This document shows, piece by piece, positions 7,083 through 16,268 of a DNA stretch of 64,000 nucleotides (positions within the stretch are counted from its first letter, which is position 1; the number at the start of each line of letters is the position of its first letter). A program made the translations under genes and the position numbers. The stretch is taken from positions 1 to 64,000 of the forward strand of contig JANOVT010000332.1 in assembly GCA_031417525.1 (NCBI GenBank). Reading direction: 5' to 3'. This DNA is from JAIBBG01 sp031417525. GTDB lineage: Bacteria > Bacteroidota > Bacteroidia > Flavobacteriales_D > Sanyastnellaceae. The notes beneath the pieces are model-generated. The model made no database searches. It had not been told where the DNA came from and worked only from the letters and a program-made list of their open reading frames with translations.

Positions 7083-10049
7083 ATGAAAAAGCACTTATTC
7101 GCCTTTGCACTCATTACATTGATCAAGTCTCAAATAATGGAAGGTCAATGCGAAAATTTTGAATTCAATCCACAGGCAGCACTCAGTATTCCATCAGCAT
7201 TAGTGGTAGACGAAATTTTTATTAATTGTCTTGGACAAGAAGTCTTGTTTTCGGCAGAAGGATCAATTGCCGGACTTGATCGATCTCTTGTATCCTACAA
7301 GTGGGAGTTTCATGATTCAAACCTGGCTATTATTACAGAAACAAATCAGGTTTCGCACAATTACGTTTATCCAAACATCTATGAAGTTGAAGTAGTAGTG
7401 ACTGATAATTTCGGCTGCACTGATACTGCCACAATAAATACAGGCATTGTAGGGCCTCCGCAAATGAATCCATCCGAAGGCATTTCCGCATGTGTTGGAA
7501 CAGAAGCTGTCTTGGTAGCTGATTATTCGCCCGTCACTATACATAGTGGTGGGCAAATAAGTTCCGACTTGGAAGGTCCGGTAAACGATTACACTCCGTT
7601 TCAATCATCCATTCTTCTGATGGGATTTCCCGCGGGAGCAACAATCGACGATTGTGGTCAGGTGGTTAATGTTCATGCAAACCTGACTCATACATGGTTA
7701 TCTGACCTTGAAATAGCCATTACATGCCCGAATGGAACTACAGTCTTGCTCTCTGAATACCCCGGAAGCCTAATCGCCTCCGAAAATTTGGGAGAGGGCA
7801 TTCTTGGTTACGATTACAGCTGGTCGTCCAACGCAATCAACGGAACTTTGCTGGAAACAGCAGCGAACACCTCCTTATCAACAATTCCTGCTGGTGAATA
7901 TTCAGCCAGTGGAGATTTGTGTGATCTGGTTGGATGCCCTCTCAATGGCGAATGGACCTTCAATGTCACAGATTTTGTAGCATCCGATATGGGTTATATC
8001 TGGAGCTGGGGTGTTGATATTTTAGGGGGATCGGGCTCTATTATTCCATTGACATTCACTCCAACGATTGATTCTGATTTCAGTTCATCACATTGGAGTG
8101 GACTCGATGTTCTAAGTACTTCTGAAGACGGAGACCAGGCACTCATCAATACAGAGGTAGTTCACGAAGCGATTTTACAGTTCACCACAATGGACAATGT
8201 CGGATGCACATTCACACAAGATTTTCAGGTGAGCGTCATTGTTAATCCACTGGAAGTATACACAGTCGAAAACTTTATTTATGACCCTGCGTTTCCAGAA
8301 AATCAATACCTATATGGAGAAGTGAACCTGACAACGATATCTGATTACAATTGGTCTTGGACACCGACCGATGGATTAGAATCACCCTCAGAATCTTCGA
8401 CCTTAGTTCTTCTTCCCAACACAAACGCAACTTATACGCTTACCGCTACATCTCCTCAACTGCCAGGATGTAGTTCAAGTTCAACAACCAATCTCATCAT
8501 TCCAGAAATAGTCGTAAGCGGATATGTCTTTCATGATGCAAATGAAAATGGCATCTTTGATGCAACTGAAAATCCAATGCCTCATTTTCCAATAACTTAT
8601 GACGCCACTGGTTATTATTCGTTCACCGATGAGAATGGCTATTATAGCGTTGCAAGCTCCGTTGGTTTGAATAGCATAAGCCTTGGTGGCGATCCTTTGC
8701 TGTGGGTTTCCACCACACCATCCACGTTCGATGCAGATCTTAACAATGAAATGCCTGAAAGTATCAGTTATGATTTCGGGCTTGTACCCGGAGCAACATT
8801 AGTAACAAATGTCGATGGTACCATCTCGTATTCACCAAGCTTATGTCTTCAGGAAAATGTGCATACAATCAATATTTCAAACCAGGGAAATTCGAATCCT
8901 TCTGGCTACGTCGTTTATACCTGCGATCCGCTGACTGCTTATATTTCTTCAACGCCCGAACCATATCTGATAGATGGCACTTCACTCTACTTTTCTTTTT
9001 CACAAATTCCTTTTGGAGTAAATGATTATTTTTCAATTACCCTCCAGATGCCTGACAATGCCATAACTTCTGATGATTTGTCTTTTACACTTGAAACGTA
9101 TTTAACTGATGGAAGTGAAAATATACTAGTTGATTCGGATAGCTACACAACACTTCTATTGTGTTCATATGATCCCAATGAAATAAAGGAATTGAATGGT
9201 ACAGGTCCTTTGGGAATACTGCCCCCCAATACTGATCTTGACTATGTGATACATTTTCAGAACACAGGCAATGCAGTTGCTTACGATGTTACGATCACCG
9301 ATCAACTGCCATCTAATGTTGAGCCCACTTCCTTTCAACCGATTTTGTCATCTCATGCATATGTGGCGACCATATCCCTGGATGGCTTTGTGACAGTCCA
9401 ATTCGACAATATCAACCTTCCTGATAGTGGTTCATCATATCTTGAGAGCAATGGTTTTATTCATTTCAGAGTTTCGCAAATACCAGAGCTCACGAACGGC
9501 ACAACCATTTTGAATGAGGCAAAAATCTATTTCGATGCCAATACACCAATAACGACCAACACTGCACTAAACACGATATGGCAATGTGAAAATTCTTTGC
9601 TTGGAATCAGCATCTCCGAAGAGACATTGACAATCACCGATCTCGTTGATGAAATCCAGTGGTACCAGGATGGACAATTAACTTCACAAACTGGGTTAAC
9701 ATTCCAGGCAAATGAAACGGCCATCTATAATGCTACTGCAGTCGATCAGTACGGATGTGTTCATTCAAGCGAGAACTTCTTAATTGTCGTATCTGATATA
9801 GCACTAATCAATCAGGAACATACGTTCATCTATCCCAATCCTGCGTCAGAAATGACGGTTATTGATCCCGGACTAAGTCAATTCAACATCCACGTCTATT
9901 CTGCTGATGGACGATTCATCCGGGATCTAAGAAATGTGAGTGGAAAATACCAGATGGACTGTATAAACCTCGCTTCCGGAACATACTTCATAGGCGTTTC
10001 ATCAGAAATAGGAACAACCTATCAAAAATTGATAGTAAACCATCCGTAA
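7083..10049 (+). CDS. T9SS-secreted protein with PKD, P-domain-like and sorting domains
   Basis: A 988-residue secreted protein. The ATG at 7083 begins a signal peptide (MKKHLFAFALITLI) and lies just after a promoter; the frame is open further upstream but runs through the inverted repeat. Domains in rough order: a PKD-like Ig fold (about 55-115, with YKWEFHDS and VVVTDNFGCTDTA), a proprotein-convertase P-like domain (about 170-310, with HTWLSDLEIAITCPNGT and LNGEWTFNVTD), an SdrD B-like repeat (about 475-550, YVFHDANENGIFD), a conserved-repeat DUF11-like region (about 690-800, DYVIHFQNTGNAVAYDVTITDQLP), and a type A T9SS sorting domain at the C-terminus (IYPNPASE, ending in LIVNHP). It should be exported by Sec, then by the type IX system, and anchored or released at the cell surface. 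An adhesin or extracellular matrix role is inferred; no catalytic domain is seen. Confidence 0.88.
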   Translation: MKKHLFAFALITLIKSQIMEGQCENFEFNPQAALSIPSALVVDEIFINCLGQEVLFSAEGSIAGLDRSLVSYKWEFHDSNLAIITETNQVSHNYVYPNIYEVEVVVTDNFGCTDTATINTGIVGPPQMNPSEGISACVGTEAVLVADYSPVTIHSGGQISSDLEGPVNDYTPFQSSILLMGFPAGATIDDCGQVVNVHANLTHTWLSDLEIAITCPNGTTVLLSEYPGSLIASENLGEGILGYDYSWSSNAINGTLLETAANTSLSTIPAGEYSASGDLCDLVGCPLNGEWTFNVTDFVASDMGYIWSWGVDILGGSGSIIPLTFTPTIDSDFSSSHWSGLDVLSTSEDGDQALINTEVVHEAILQFTTMDNVGCTFTQDFQVSVIVNPLEVYTVENFIYDPAFPENQYLYGEVNLTTISDYNWSWTPTDGLESPSESSTLVLLPNTNATYTLTATSPQLPGCSSSSTTNLIIPEIVVSGYVFHDANENGIFDATENPMPHFPITYDATGYYSFTDENGYYSVASSVGLNSISLGGDPLLWVSTTPSTFDADLNNEMPESISYDFGLVPGATLVTNVDGTISYSPSLCLQENVHTINISNQGNSNPSGYVVYTCDPLTAYISSTPEPYLIDGTSLYFSFSQIPFGVNDYFSITLQMPDNAITSDDLSFTLETYLTDGSENILVDSDSYTTLLLCSYDPNEIKELNGTGPLGILPPNTDLDYVIHFQNTGNAVAYDVTITDQLPSNVEPTSFQPILSSHAYVATISLDGFVTVQFDNINLPDSGSSYLESNGFIHFRVSQIPELTNGTTILNEAKIYFDANTPITTNTALNTIWQCENSLLGISISEETLTITDLVDEIQWYQDGQLTSQTGLTFQANETAIYNATAVDQYGCVHSSENFLIVVSDIALINQEHTFIYPNPASEMTVIDPGLSQFNIHVYSADGRFIRDLRNVSGKYQMDCINLASGTYFIGVSSEIGTTYQKLIVNHP

Positions 10050-10125
10050 TAACATTACCACTAATTGTTCAGACAAATTCTGATCAAGACGTCATAAAAG
10101 ACAACTTCACCTTCTCACTTCTAAA

Positions 10126-10162
10126 AGAAAACCCGGTGGACCTTTCCTCACCGGGCTTCTTT
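10126..10162. terminator. Bidirectional intrinsic terminator between convergent genes
   Basis: The stem pairs 10132-10139 with 10148-10155. A-rich sequence on the left and T-rich sequence on the right let it serve both the rightward cargo gene and the leftward sigma operon. Confidence 0.8.
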
Positions 10163-10202
10163 TGCCTTCATGGTAGAAGGGCTATCAATCTAAATACTTG
10201 CC

Positions 10203-11111
10203 TTAGTTAGGGATGATATCAATTTCGATATCACCAAAATCACATTCCACATCCAGCTTTCCTTCGCCATTTCCGATGGTTCCTTTTACTTGTTTACTTG
10301 TATAATCACTTTCCGAGGATGACTTTTTTGCTTCAGAAGGAAGGTCAATATCACCATAAGAAGAATTCGCTTCAAATCGAAAACCAGCATCCCGTGCAAG
10401 ATGAATATCTGCGTCGGCATATTGCACTTTTATTTCCAGGTCCTTGCACTCCTTTGCTACCCTTCGAAGTTCAAGATCACCAAAACTGCTTTCAATTTCC
10501 GCGTTCCCTTGAAGCAAGGTGATGTCAAGACTACCGTATTCATTTTTGAAATCACCACCGTTTGTACCATTTATGTAGGCATTACCAAAGCCAATGTTCA
10601 GATCATTCTCGTACGACCACAAACCATTGATGTGCATGTCGCCATATTCTACATCCACTAGACAAGCGCCCTGCATATCGCCTATCCGCAGATCACCGAA
10701 AGCGCACTTTCCGTCGAGCACTGCTTTGAGTGGCATCTTCACCTCCACTTTCACCGTGTAGCTCTCGGTATTTTTCTTATTTGAATTGCAAGACCAATTA
10801 CCGGCACCCACAGAAAGCGATACGAGTTCTTTTCCTTCAGCAATATCGACTTGAAAACTGTCGAACATTTCATTGGCGCGTTCTTCACTTTTTGCTGTGA
10901 CATCCATTTTGACAATGATTTCCATTTGTGATTGATCCCAAGTTTGGATCGTAATGTCTGCGAAATTGATATCCAACACAAGCTGCACATTGTTATTTAC
11001 AGCAAAGTTTTTGCGCACCTCTTTGTAATACTCTTCCGCATGGATAACAAATCCCGTCAACATCAAAGCGAGCAAAACAATACTAGGACGATAATTTTTC
11101 TTCTTCTTCAT
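10203..11111 (-). CDS. Exported DUF4097-like beta-helix protein of an ECF operon
   Basis: A 302-residue protein with an N-terminal signal peptide (MKKKKNYRPSIVLLALMLTG, cleavage near VIHA-EE). The mature part consists of short repeated beta-strand units of the form ..FADITIQTW, FGDLRIGDM, YGDMHINGL, FGNAYINGT, YGSLDITLL, FGDLELRRV, YGDIDLPSE and FGDIEIDII. This is the pattern of the DUF4097 / putative adhesin family, a right-handed repetitive beta fold. The function of such proteins is poorly defined; family members are often controlled with envelope-stress sigma factors. It is the last gene of the sigma / anti-sigma operon; its start overlaps the anti-sigma reading frame by 29 bases. Confidence 0.85.
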   Translation of the reverse strand: MKKKKNYRPSIVLLALMLTGFVIHAEEYYKEVRKNFAVNNNVQLVLDINFADITIQTWDQSQMEIIVKMDVTAKSEERANEMFDSFQVDIAEGKELVSLSVGAGNWSCNSNKKNTESYTVKVEVKMPLKAVLDGKCAFGDLRIGDMQGACLVDVEYGDMHINGLWSYENDLNIGFGNAYINGTNGGDFKNEYGSLDITLLQGNAEIESSFGDLELRRVAKECKDLEIKVQYADADIHLARDAGFRFEANSSYGDIDLPSEAKKSSSESDYTSKQVKGTIGNGEGKLDVECDFGDIEIDIIPN

Positions 11112-11643
11112 TTGAATTGATTTTATTCTGAATCTCGATATACTTCTGAAGCTGTTCCATCAGCTTCAATCTGAATTTATAATTGCTCACCATAGCTTGC
11201 GCGATGCGTTCATCATGAAAATTCTTCGCCAGCTTTTCCTCCAACATCTTGTATTCTTCTTCAAGTGCTTTCACATCATCCATGAATTTGCGAACGTTTT
11301 TATCCGCAACATTCACACCTTCCATTCCACCTTGCAGTCTGCCATGGTAGTATTCCTCGACTGCGGCCATTTCGCCTGACACATCCGAAAGTTTCAAACG
11401 ATCCGCATTCTCATTGGTCTTTTTTATTTCCATCACCACAATGGAAATAATAAAACCTGTGATGGCTGCAGCAGCAACAGCGAGTACCGGCCAGCGAGGA
11501 ATCCTTCGGATTCTTTTATTGTCGCGTTGTTGCATCAAACGCATTTCAAAACGCTCTTCGTGACCCGGCAATGGTTCATGACCATCAGCCGTGGCAGCAT
11601 TTTTTAATGCGTCCTTCAGTTGATTTTCAAATTTGCCTTGCAT
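11083..11643 (-). CDS. Probable membrane-bound anti-sigma factor
   Basis: A 186-residue protein with one membrane helix at about residues 48-68 (WPVLAVAAAAITGFIISIVVMEI). The N-terminal 47 residues are charged and cytoplasmic (FENQLKDALKNA, HEERFEMRLMQQRDNKR). Residues 95-180 form a long periplasmic coiled coil (VKALEEEYKMLEEKLAKN, FRLKLMEQLQKYIEIQNK). It lacks the zinc-binding His-Cys-Cys motif of the classic ZAS fold. The call rests mainly on position: it overlaps the ECF sigma gene by 17 bases and precedes the DUF4097 gene, a common arrangement for a sigma factor and the membrane protein that holds it inactive. The coiled coil could sense envelope state. Confidence 0.7.
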   Translation of the reverse strand: MQGKFENQLKDALKNAATADGHEPLPGHEERFEMRLMQQRDNKRIRRIPRWPVLAVAAAAITGFIISIVVMEIKKTNENADRLKLSDVSGEMAAVEEYYHGRLQGGMEGVNVADKNVRKFMDDVKALEEEYKMLEEKLAKNFHDERIAQAMVSNYKFRLKLMEQLQKYIEIQNKINSNEEEEKLSS

Positions 11644-12166
11644 GTGTATTCAACATTTCATTTTTCAGTTTTGCAATTGCTCTGCAATATTGCGAGCGTG
11701 ATGTCGACGCATTTATTCCCAGGTGTTCACCAATTTCTTCGTGACTCATTTCTTCTTCCAGATGCAGCCTCACAACGAGTCGATAACCATGGGGCATCTC
11801 TTCTATTTTTTGCTTCAGCAATTCCACATCAAATACATGTAGCTCTGCTTCCGGTTCCGCAACATCCGGTAAATCCTTTTCACCGAATAAAAGCGCCGAT
11901 GATTTTTTCGATCTCAATTTATTCAGCGCCATTCTCACTGCGATCATCTTTTGCCAGCCCACATATTTTTCCGCCTCCTTCAATTCACTCAACCGATCAA
12001 AACCCTTCATCATACTTTCCTGCATCACATCTTCCGCCTCTTCTTTATTGCGCAACACATTGTAGACAGCAGGATAGATCATTCTCCACGACCGCCTGTA
12101 TGCCTCGCACTGAGCCTGATGCTCACCGCGCCTGCACGCTGCAATGATATGTGTCCAATCTTCCAG
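11627..12166 (-). CDS. ECF-type RNA polymerase sigma factor, non-ATG start likely
   Basis: Region 2 is seen in RRGEHQAQCEAYRRSW, then YNVLRNKEEAEDVMQESMMKGF, and region 4 in MPHGYRLVVRLHLEEEMSHEEIGEHLGINASTSR, the helix-turn-helix that reads the -35 element. The first ATG (12082) would remove the front of region 2. The frame is open upstream to about 12203 and has no ATG, GTG or TTG there; a CTG at 12166 (or ATT at 12169) is the best candidate. A partial second copy at 16151-16268 differs from this one mostly at silent positions both before and after that ATG, which shows that the upstream part is translated. About 179 residues from the CTG. It probably directs its own operon (anti-sigma, DUF4097). 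If a usual start is required, use 12082. Confidence 0.82.
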   Translation of the reverse strand: MEDWTHIIAACRRGEHQAQCEAYRRSWRMIYPAVYNVLRNKEEAEDVMQESMMKGFDRLSELKEAEKYVGWQKMIAVRMALNKLRSKKSSALLFGEKDLPDVAEPEAELHVFDVELLKQKIEEMPHGYRLVVRLHLEEEMSHEEIGEHLGINASTSRSQYCRAIAKLKNEMLNTHARQI

Positions 12167-12240
12167 AATTCTGTTGGTTTTGTGGTTTCCGTTTCGCTGA
12201 TTCTATATGTATGACACGAAGGTGGGAAGAACGCTGCATC
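12049..12240. repeat. Direct repeat copy 1 (sigma gene front and upstream region)
   Basis: This roughly 190-base segment recurs in the same orientation at 16151-16341, about 4.1 kb away. The 36 bases at 12183-12218 are identical to 16284-16319, while the coding part differs at about 14 of 120 positions. The repeat covers the N-terminal 40 codons and the 5' region of the ECF sigma gene. Confidence 0.9.
12183..12218 (-). promoter_or_regulatory. Conserved upstream block of the ECF sigma gene
   Basis: These 36 bases are identical in both copies although neighbouring coding sequence has diverged about 12 percent. Position 20-50 bases before the inferred start and the identity suggest a promoter, operator or structured leader, plausibly the autoregulated ECF promoter. 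The minus-strand sequence contains CATACATATAGAATC. I cannot assign -35 and -10 elements with confidence. Confidence 0.5.
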
Positions 12241-12566
12241 CTCTTATAAAATATTTCATTTCGATAAAAAACATCCACATTCATCGCCGCCATTCGTTCA
12301 GAACCTGTGTTTTTATTCAACGTCACTTTCCATAGAAATACTTAATTATTCAAACTCCCAATTTCTCAATTCTAAAATCCAGATTGCGATTTTGCCCATG
12401 GATTCAATGAACGACGCAATAAATTGCCAGAGCATCCTTCCCGATTGCCAGAAATTTACTTACGTGTTTAAAAAAATATCAATTTTATGGTTATAGATGG
12501 ATGGCATAAATCCCCATAATGAAACCAATTTTTGATTAGCTTACCTCCGATTTACGATTAACCAAA
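12219..12566. other. Divergent intergenic region between sigma operon and cargo gene
   Basis: About 350 bases between the sigma upstream block and the rightward cargo gene. It is AT-rich, with no supported gene; a small minus frame (12123-12326) runs through the repeat and is interrupted by a stop in copy 2, so it is not conserved. It should contain the promoter of the cargo gene, but I see no clear match to TAnnTTTG. Confidence 0.5.
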
Positions 12567-15500
12567 ATGAAAACCTTAATTATCTCACTGTGTGTGATAT
12601 CGCTGATATTGTTCGCCGGAAGCAATACCGCATATGCACAATCCTGCTCGCCTCCCGAAAACTTCATGCTGGCGATTGACAACAGTATGTTCTCCTCGTC
12701 AATGTTCTGGTATCCTTCTTTTTCGGGGTGCCCAACATTGTATTATGAGTTGGAGTACGGGTATAGTCCTTTTACTCCGGGGACTGGTGCTGCTACTTTA
12801 ATCTCGCCCTTATACGAAAATTATTTTGTTGTTTACGATCCTTATGTTACCGATGCATGGGTGCGGGCCGTGTGTGATTGTAATCCAATGGGTGAACCAG
12901 ACGGAATTCCGGATGATTTCAGCACATGGGTGCAGGCTTCCATTTATTATGTGCCACCTCCCAATTTTCCCGATCCGGGAATGATATGTGAACAAGCTCC
13001 GGTAGAACCCGTAAGGCAGGACTTTGAATGCGGTAGCTCTTTCGGAAATCTCGATTTCGACGGGCAGTTTGCTGCTCTGACTTATATACCATGTACGGAC
13101 GAAGAAGAGTATGTGCTCTATCGTTCTTTTATTGCACCTCCCGGTTTTATCGTGGAAATTACAATGTCAGAATACACAGGGTGGAATGATTTCGGGTTGC
13201 TCATCCTCGAAGGTGGTTGCTCAGGTCCTATCGTGCATTGTATACCTTCATTTACCAGCCAGGAAACCCTTGTGATCGATGCTCTTGTACCTGGTCAACT
13301 TTATACGATCGAATGCTGGAACAATAATTTTTATTATTACTTCGACTGGCAGAATGGATTTTCCTACGGTGCATGGAATTCACTTAATATCTGTGAACCG
13401 GCATCGCTGTGTAATTATCCGACCAACCCGGGTGCCTCCCAGATGACTGATCATACGGCCTTACTCAACTGGAGTGAAAATATGAGTTCCGAGTGGCGGA
13501 TCGAATACGGCCCTGCCGGATTTACACCAGGTACTGGAATGTTCGTTGAGGAAATCCTGGATGAACCCTACCTATTAACCGGACTTGAGTCTTTAACACC
13601 TTATGAATATTATGTAAATGCCGTATGTGGTGAATATATAAGCAGTAGTGCAGGTCCTTTTGCATTCAGCACACAGCCCTCTATCTGGCTGATCAGCCAG
13701 GTGCCGAATGATCACACGTTTTGTTGCGATAATATCCAGTTGTCAGAAAGCATCAATATCGGTGCGTATTGCGATTCAATCTATTTCACCTATACAGATA
13801 GTTATATGGGTAGTGGTTGTGAATATTTGATCGAACGTACTGTAACTGCTCATGATACGTGCGGAAATGAATTGTCGCAATCTTTTACGATGCAGGTCGA
13901 ACCCAATGATATTCCATGTGACTGTGATCATGAATTGGCTATCGGTGGAAATTCCGCTGGTAATGCAGTAGCCATCAGCGGCAACTGGGCAGTGTATGAA
14001 GCTGGTGTCCAGGACAAGGTTTATTATCTTGACAACGGTGAATGGACTTACGATAGCTCAATTGAATTGGGTAACAACAGCCACAGTACATTGGATATGG
14101 ATGGAGATGTTATCGTTTCCGCAAACAGAGTATTCAGACTCTCTGGCAATGTGTGGATACCGGAAACGGTTTTACAATCCAGCATGGGTGATATAAGTGC
14201 GAATGCTGCAGCAGTGCATGGTAATACAATCGCACTAGGAATGAACGGACGCATTTTTATTTTTGAATATGTTGGGGTGTGGACTGAAGTTGCCATGTTC
14301 GACCAGCCGTGCGCATCACTTGACCTAACTGATGATCTACTCGTTTCAGGATTGGAAGAAGTGGACTACATCGGGCACGTATTTCGTAATACTACAGGTG
14401 TTTGGGATCATGAGCAGGGATTGCAGGCATTTGGCTCCGGAAGTGGGCAGGAGGCAGGTTATGATGTTGCAATCCAAGATGACAGACTTGCAATCGGTCA
14501 TCGTTGGGTCGGAGGTCTCTATACTTATTATTTTGATGGTGAATTATGGGGTGATGGCAATTTTCTAACGAATCCTTTTCTTTATTCCAACATCGGATAT
14601 TATTCTGCATTTGGAAGTTCGCTGGATATAAATGGCAACATCATGGTTGTCGGTGATTTTATGAATCAACCCAATGGAGGTTTCAGCGGATCTGTCGTTG
14701 TGTACGAATGGTTATGCGGAGATTGGGTTGCACAGCGAAACATTGTACCAGTGAATGGAAACGAAGGTCAACGCTTTGGTGGTGCGGTGTCTCTTGATGC
14801 TTCGAATATGATTGTGGGTATCGACAATACCTATTGGCTTGGCGGACACCCATACACTGGTGTAGGTAAATACTGGTTTTACAATTGTCTCGGTGTTGAT
14901 CCTTCACTTTACACAATCACTGCAGGCAACGATCAGTCACTTACGTGCAACGAAGAAATTCCTGCTCCTGATTTCCTGGTAGGACCCGGTTTTTGCGAAA
15001 ATGCATATGAGATCACAATCACCGAAGAAGGCAACGCAATATGCGGAAGCGAAATAGTGCGCACCTATTCTGTGAGCGATGAATTCGGAAATGCGGCACA
15101 AACCTCTCAAACATTTTCTTTCATAGATGATGTGGAACCCGAAATAGTCTCCGCTCCCCAGGATATCACCATTGGTTGCGGTGAAGTGTTTGAAACAACA
15201 GAACCTGTTTTCCTGGACAATTGCTCATCTGAAATTGTTGTTGCTTTTTCAGAAGCATTGACTACTGACGAATGCGGGACACATATTACACAGACATGGA
15301 CTGCATCAGATGCATGCTCCAATACTGCGGTGGTTAATCGCATCATCCACCAATTGGATTTAGATGCACCGACGGTTGTTTTTGCTCCTACGGATTTAAC
15401 GATTCAATGCGATGAAGTTTTTGAAACCATCGATCCGGTGTTTGCGGATGATTGTTCAGAAGCGCTGGATATTGACTTCTCAGAAGAAACGATTGGTGAT

Positions 15501-16103
15501 AATTGCTATTCACAAACCGAACAGACATGGATTGCCACAGACGCATGCGGTAATATGTCCACCGTGTTGCGCACTGTTACCCGCACAGATGCTGACAGCC
15601 CGGTAATTGTCAACTGCGAACCGGTATTGACTCTTTACATACCTGCAGGTTCCAACAGTATCGGAATGCCCGATCTTCTGGTTGACTTGGATGCGATTGA
15701 TAATTGCAGTTCTACAATTTCAATTGAGCAATCCATAACCACAAATGATGCTTTGGCTGTTGGTACTTATTTTGTGTATTTAACTGCAACGGATGAATGC
15801 GACAATGAGACTATTTGTGAAGTGGTGGTAACCGTGGATCAGGAATCAGGAATTCTAGACCTCAACCAATCATCAATGCAATTGTATCCGAATCCTGTTC
15901 ACGATTTTCTAAACGTCTCATTGATTGATGATGGTCTATCCCGATATGAAATCCTTGATGCATCAGGCAAGATTGTGTTATCCGGGGAGCAGCATACGCG
16001 AAATTTTACAATTGACATCAGTTTGTATTCTGCAGGAATATACCAATTCCGGCTGATTGGAATGAAAGGAACGATCTGCAGCAAGTTGGTTATTACCGAT
16101 TAG
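12567..16103 (+). CDS. Large T9SS-secreted protein with FN3, propeller-like and HYR-like repeats
   Basis: An 1178-residue secreted protein. Residues 1-25 form a signal peptide ending in AYAQ. An Fn3-like fold lies at about 290-375 (HTALLNWSENMSSEWRIEYG and LTGLESLTPYEYYVNAVCG). Residues about 460-790 repeat a beta-propeller / FG-GAP-like pattern (LAIGGNSAGNAVAISGNWAV, SLDINGNIMVVGDF, AVSLDASNMIVGID). Three cysteine-containing repeats of about 85 residues follow (DVEPEIVSAPQDITIGCG, DAPTVVFAPTDLTIQCD and a third more divergent copy), resembling HYR-like surface modules. The C-terminus is a type A T9SS sorting domain (LYPNPVHDFLNVSL, ending KLVITD). Surface adhesion is inferred. It lies between the two copies of the sigma segment and is divergent from the sigma operon, so co-regulation is possible. 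Confidence 0.88.
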   Translation: MKTLIISLCVISLILFAGSNTAYAQSCSPPENFMLAIDNSMFSSSMFWYPSFSGCPTLYYELEYGYSPFTPGTGAATLISPLYENYFVVYDPYVTDAWVRAVCDCNPMGEPDGIPDDFSTWVQASIYYVPPPNFPDPGMICEQAPVEPVRQDFECGSSFGNLDFDGQFAALTYIPCTDEEEYVLYRSFIAPPGFIVEITMSEYTGWNDFGLLILEGGCSGPIVHCIPSFTSQETLVIDALVPGQLYTIECWNNNFYYYFDWQNGFSYGAWNSLNICEPASLCNYPTNPGASQMTDHTALLNWSENMSSEWRIEYGPAGFTPGTGMFVEEILDEPYLLTGLESLTPYEYYVNAVCGEYISSSAGPFAFSTQPSIWLISQVPNDHTFCCDNIQLSESINIGAYCDSIYFTYTDSYMGSGCEYLIERTVTAHDTCGNELSQSFTMQVEPNDIPCDCDHELAIGGNSAGNAVAISGNWAVYEAGVQDKVYYLDNGEWTYDSSIELGNNSHSTLDMDGDVIVSANRVFRLSGNVWIPETVLQSSMGDISANAAAVHGNTIALGMNGRIFIFEYVGVWTEVAMFDQPCASLDLTDDLLVSGLEEVDYIGHVFRNTTGVWDHEQGLQAFGSGSGQEAGYDVAIQDDRLAIGHRWVGGLYTYYFDGELWGDGNFLTNPFLYSNIGYYSAFGSSLDINGNIMVVGDFMNQPNGGFSGSVVVYEWLCGDWVAQRNIVPVNGNEGQRFGGAVSLDASNMIVGIDNTYWLGGHPYTGVGKYWFYNCLGVDPSLYTITAGNDQSLTCNEEIPAPDFLVGPGFCENAYEITITEEGNAICGSEIVRTYSVSDEFGNAAQTSQTFSFIDDVEPEIVSAPQDITIGCGEVFETTEPVFLDNCSSEIVVAFSEALTTDECGTHITQTWTASDACSNTAVVNRIIHQLDLDAPTVVFAPTDLTIQCDEVFETIDPVFADDCSEALDIDFSEETIGDNCYSQTEQTWIATDACGNMSTVLRTVTRTDADSPVIVNCEPVLTLYIPAGSNSIGMPDLLVDLDAIDNCSSTISIEQSITTNDALAVGTYFVYLTATDECDNETICEVVVTVDQESGILDLNQSSMQLYPNPVHDFLNVSLIDDGLSRYEILDASGKIVLSGEQHTRNFTIDISLYSAGIYQFRLIGMKGTICSKLVITD

Positions 16104-16150
16104 AATAATTTTTTTTTTTACCAAGGAGGAATGGAGAGCATAGAGTCGGT

Positions 16151-16268
16151 TGCGCAACACATTGTAAACTTCAGGATAAATTATTCGCCACGATCGCCTG
16201 TATGCTTCGCACTGAGCCTGATACTCACCGCGCCTACATGCTGCAATGATATGTGTCCAGTCCTCCAG
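16151..16268 (-). pseudogene. Truncated second copy of the ECF sigma factor gene
   Basis: The minus-strand frame from a CTG at 16268 encodes 40 residues, 37 of them identical to the intact sigma factor (shared RRGE, QAQCEAYRRSW, IYP and VYNVLRN). Homology stops abruptly at 16151; beyond it the frame continues with unrelated residues antisense to the cargo gene. The rest of region 2 and all of region 4 are missing, so it cannot act as a sigma factor. Of 13 differing codons, 10 are silent, so this copy probably diverged as a working paralogue before truncation. Confidence 0.85.

Noticed and set aside
12123..12326. A 67-codon minus frame covering the sigma upstream region
   Set aside because: In the second copy the same frame has an early stop (within seven codons), so it is not under coding constraint; the sigma frame is.
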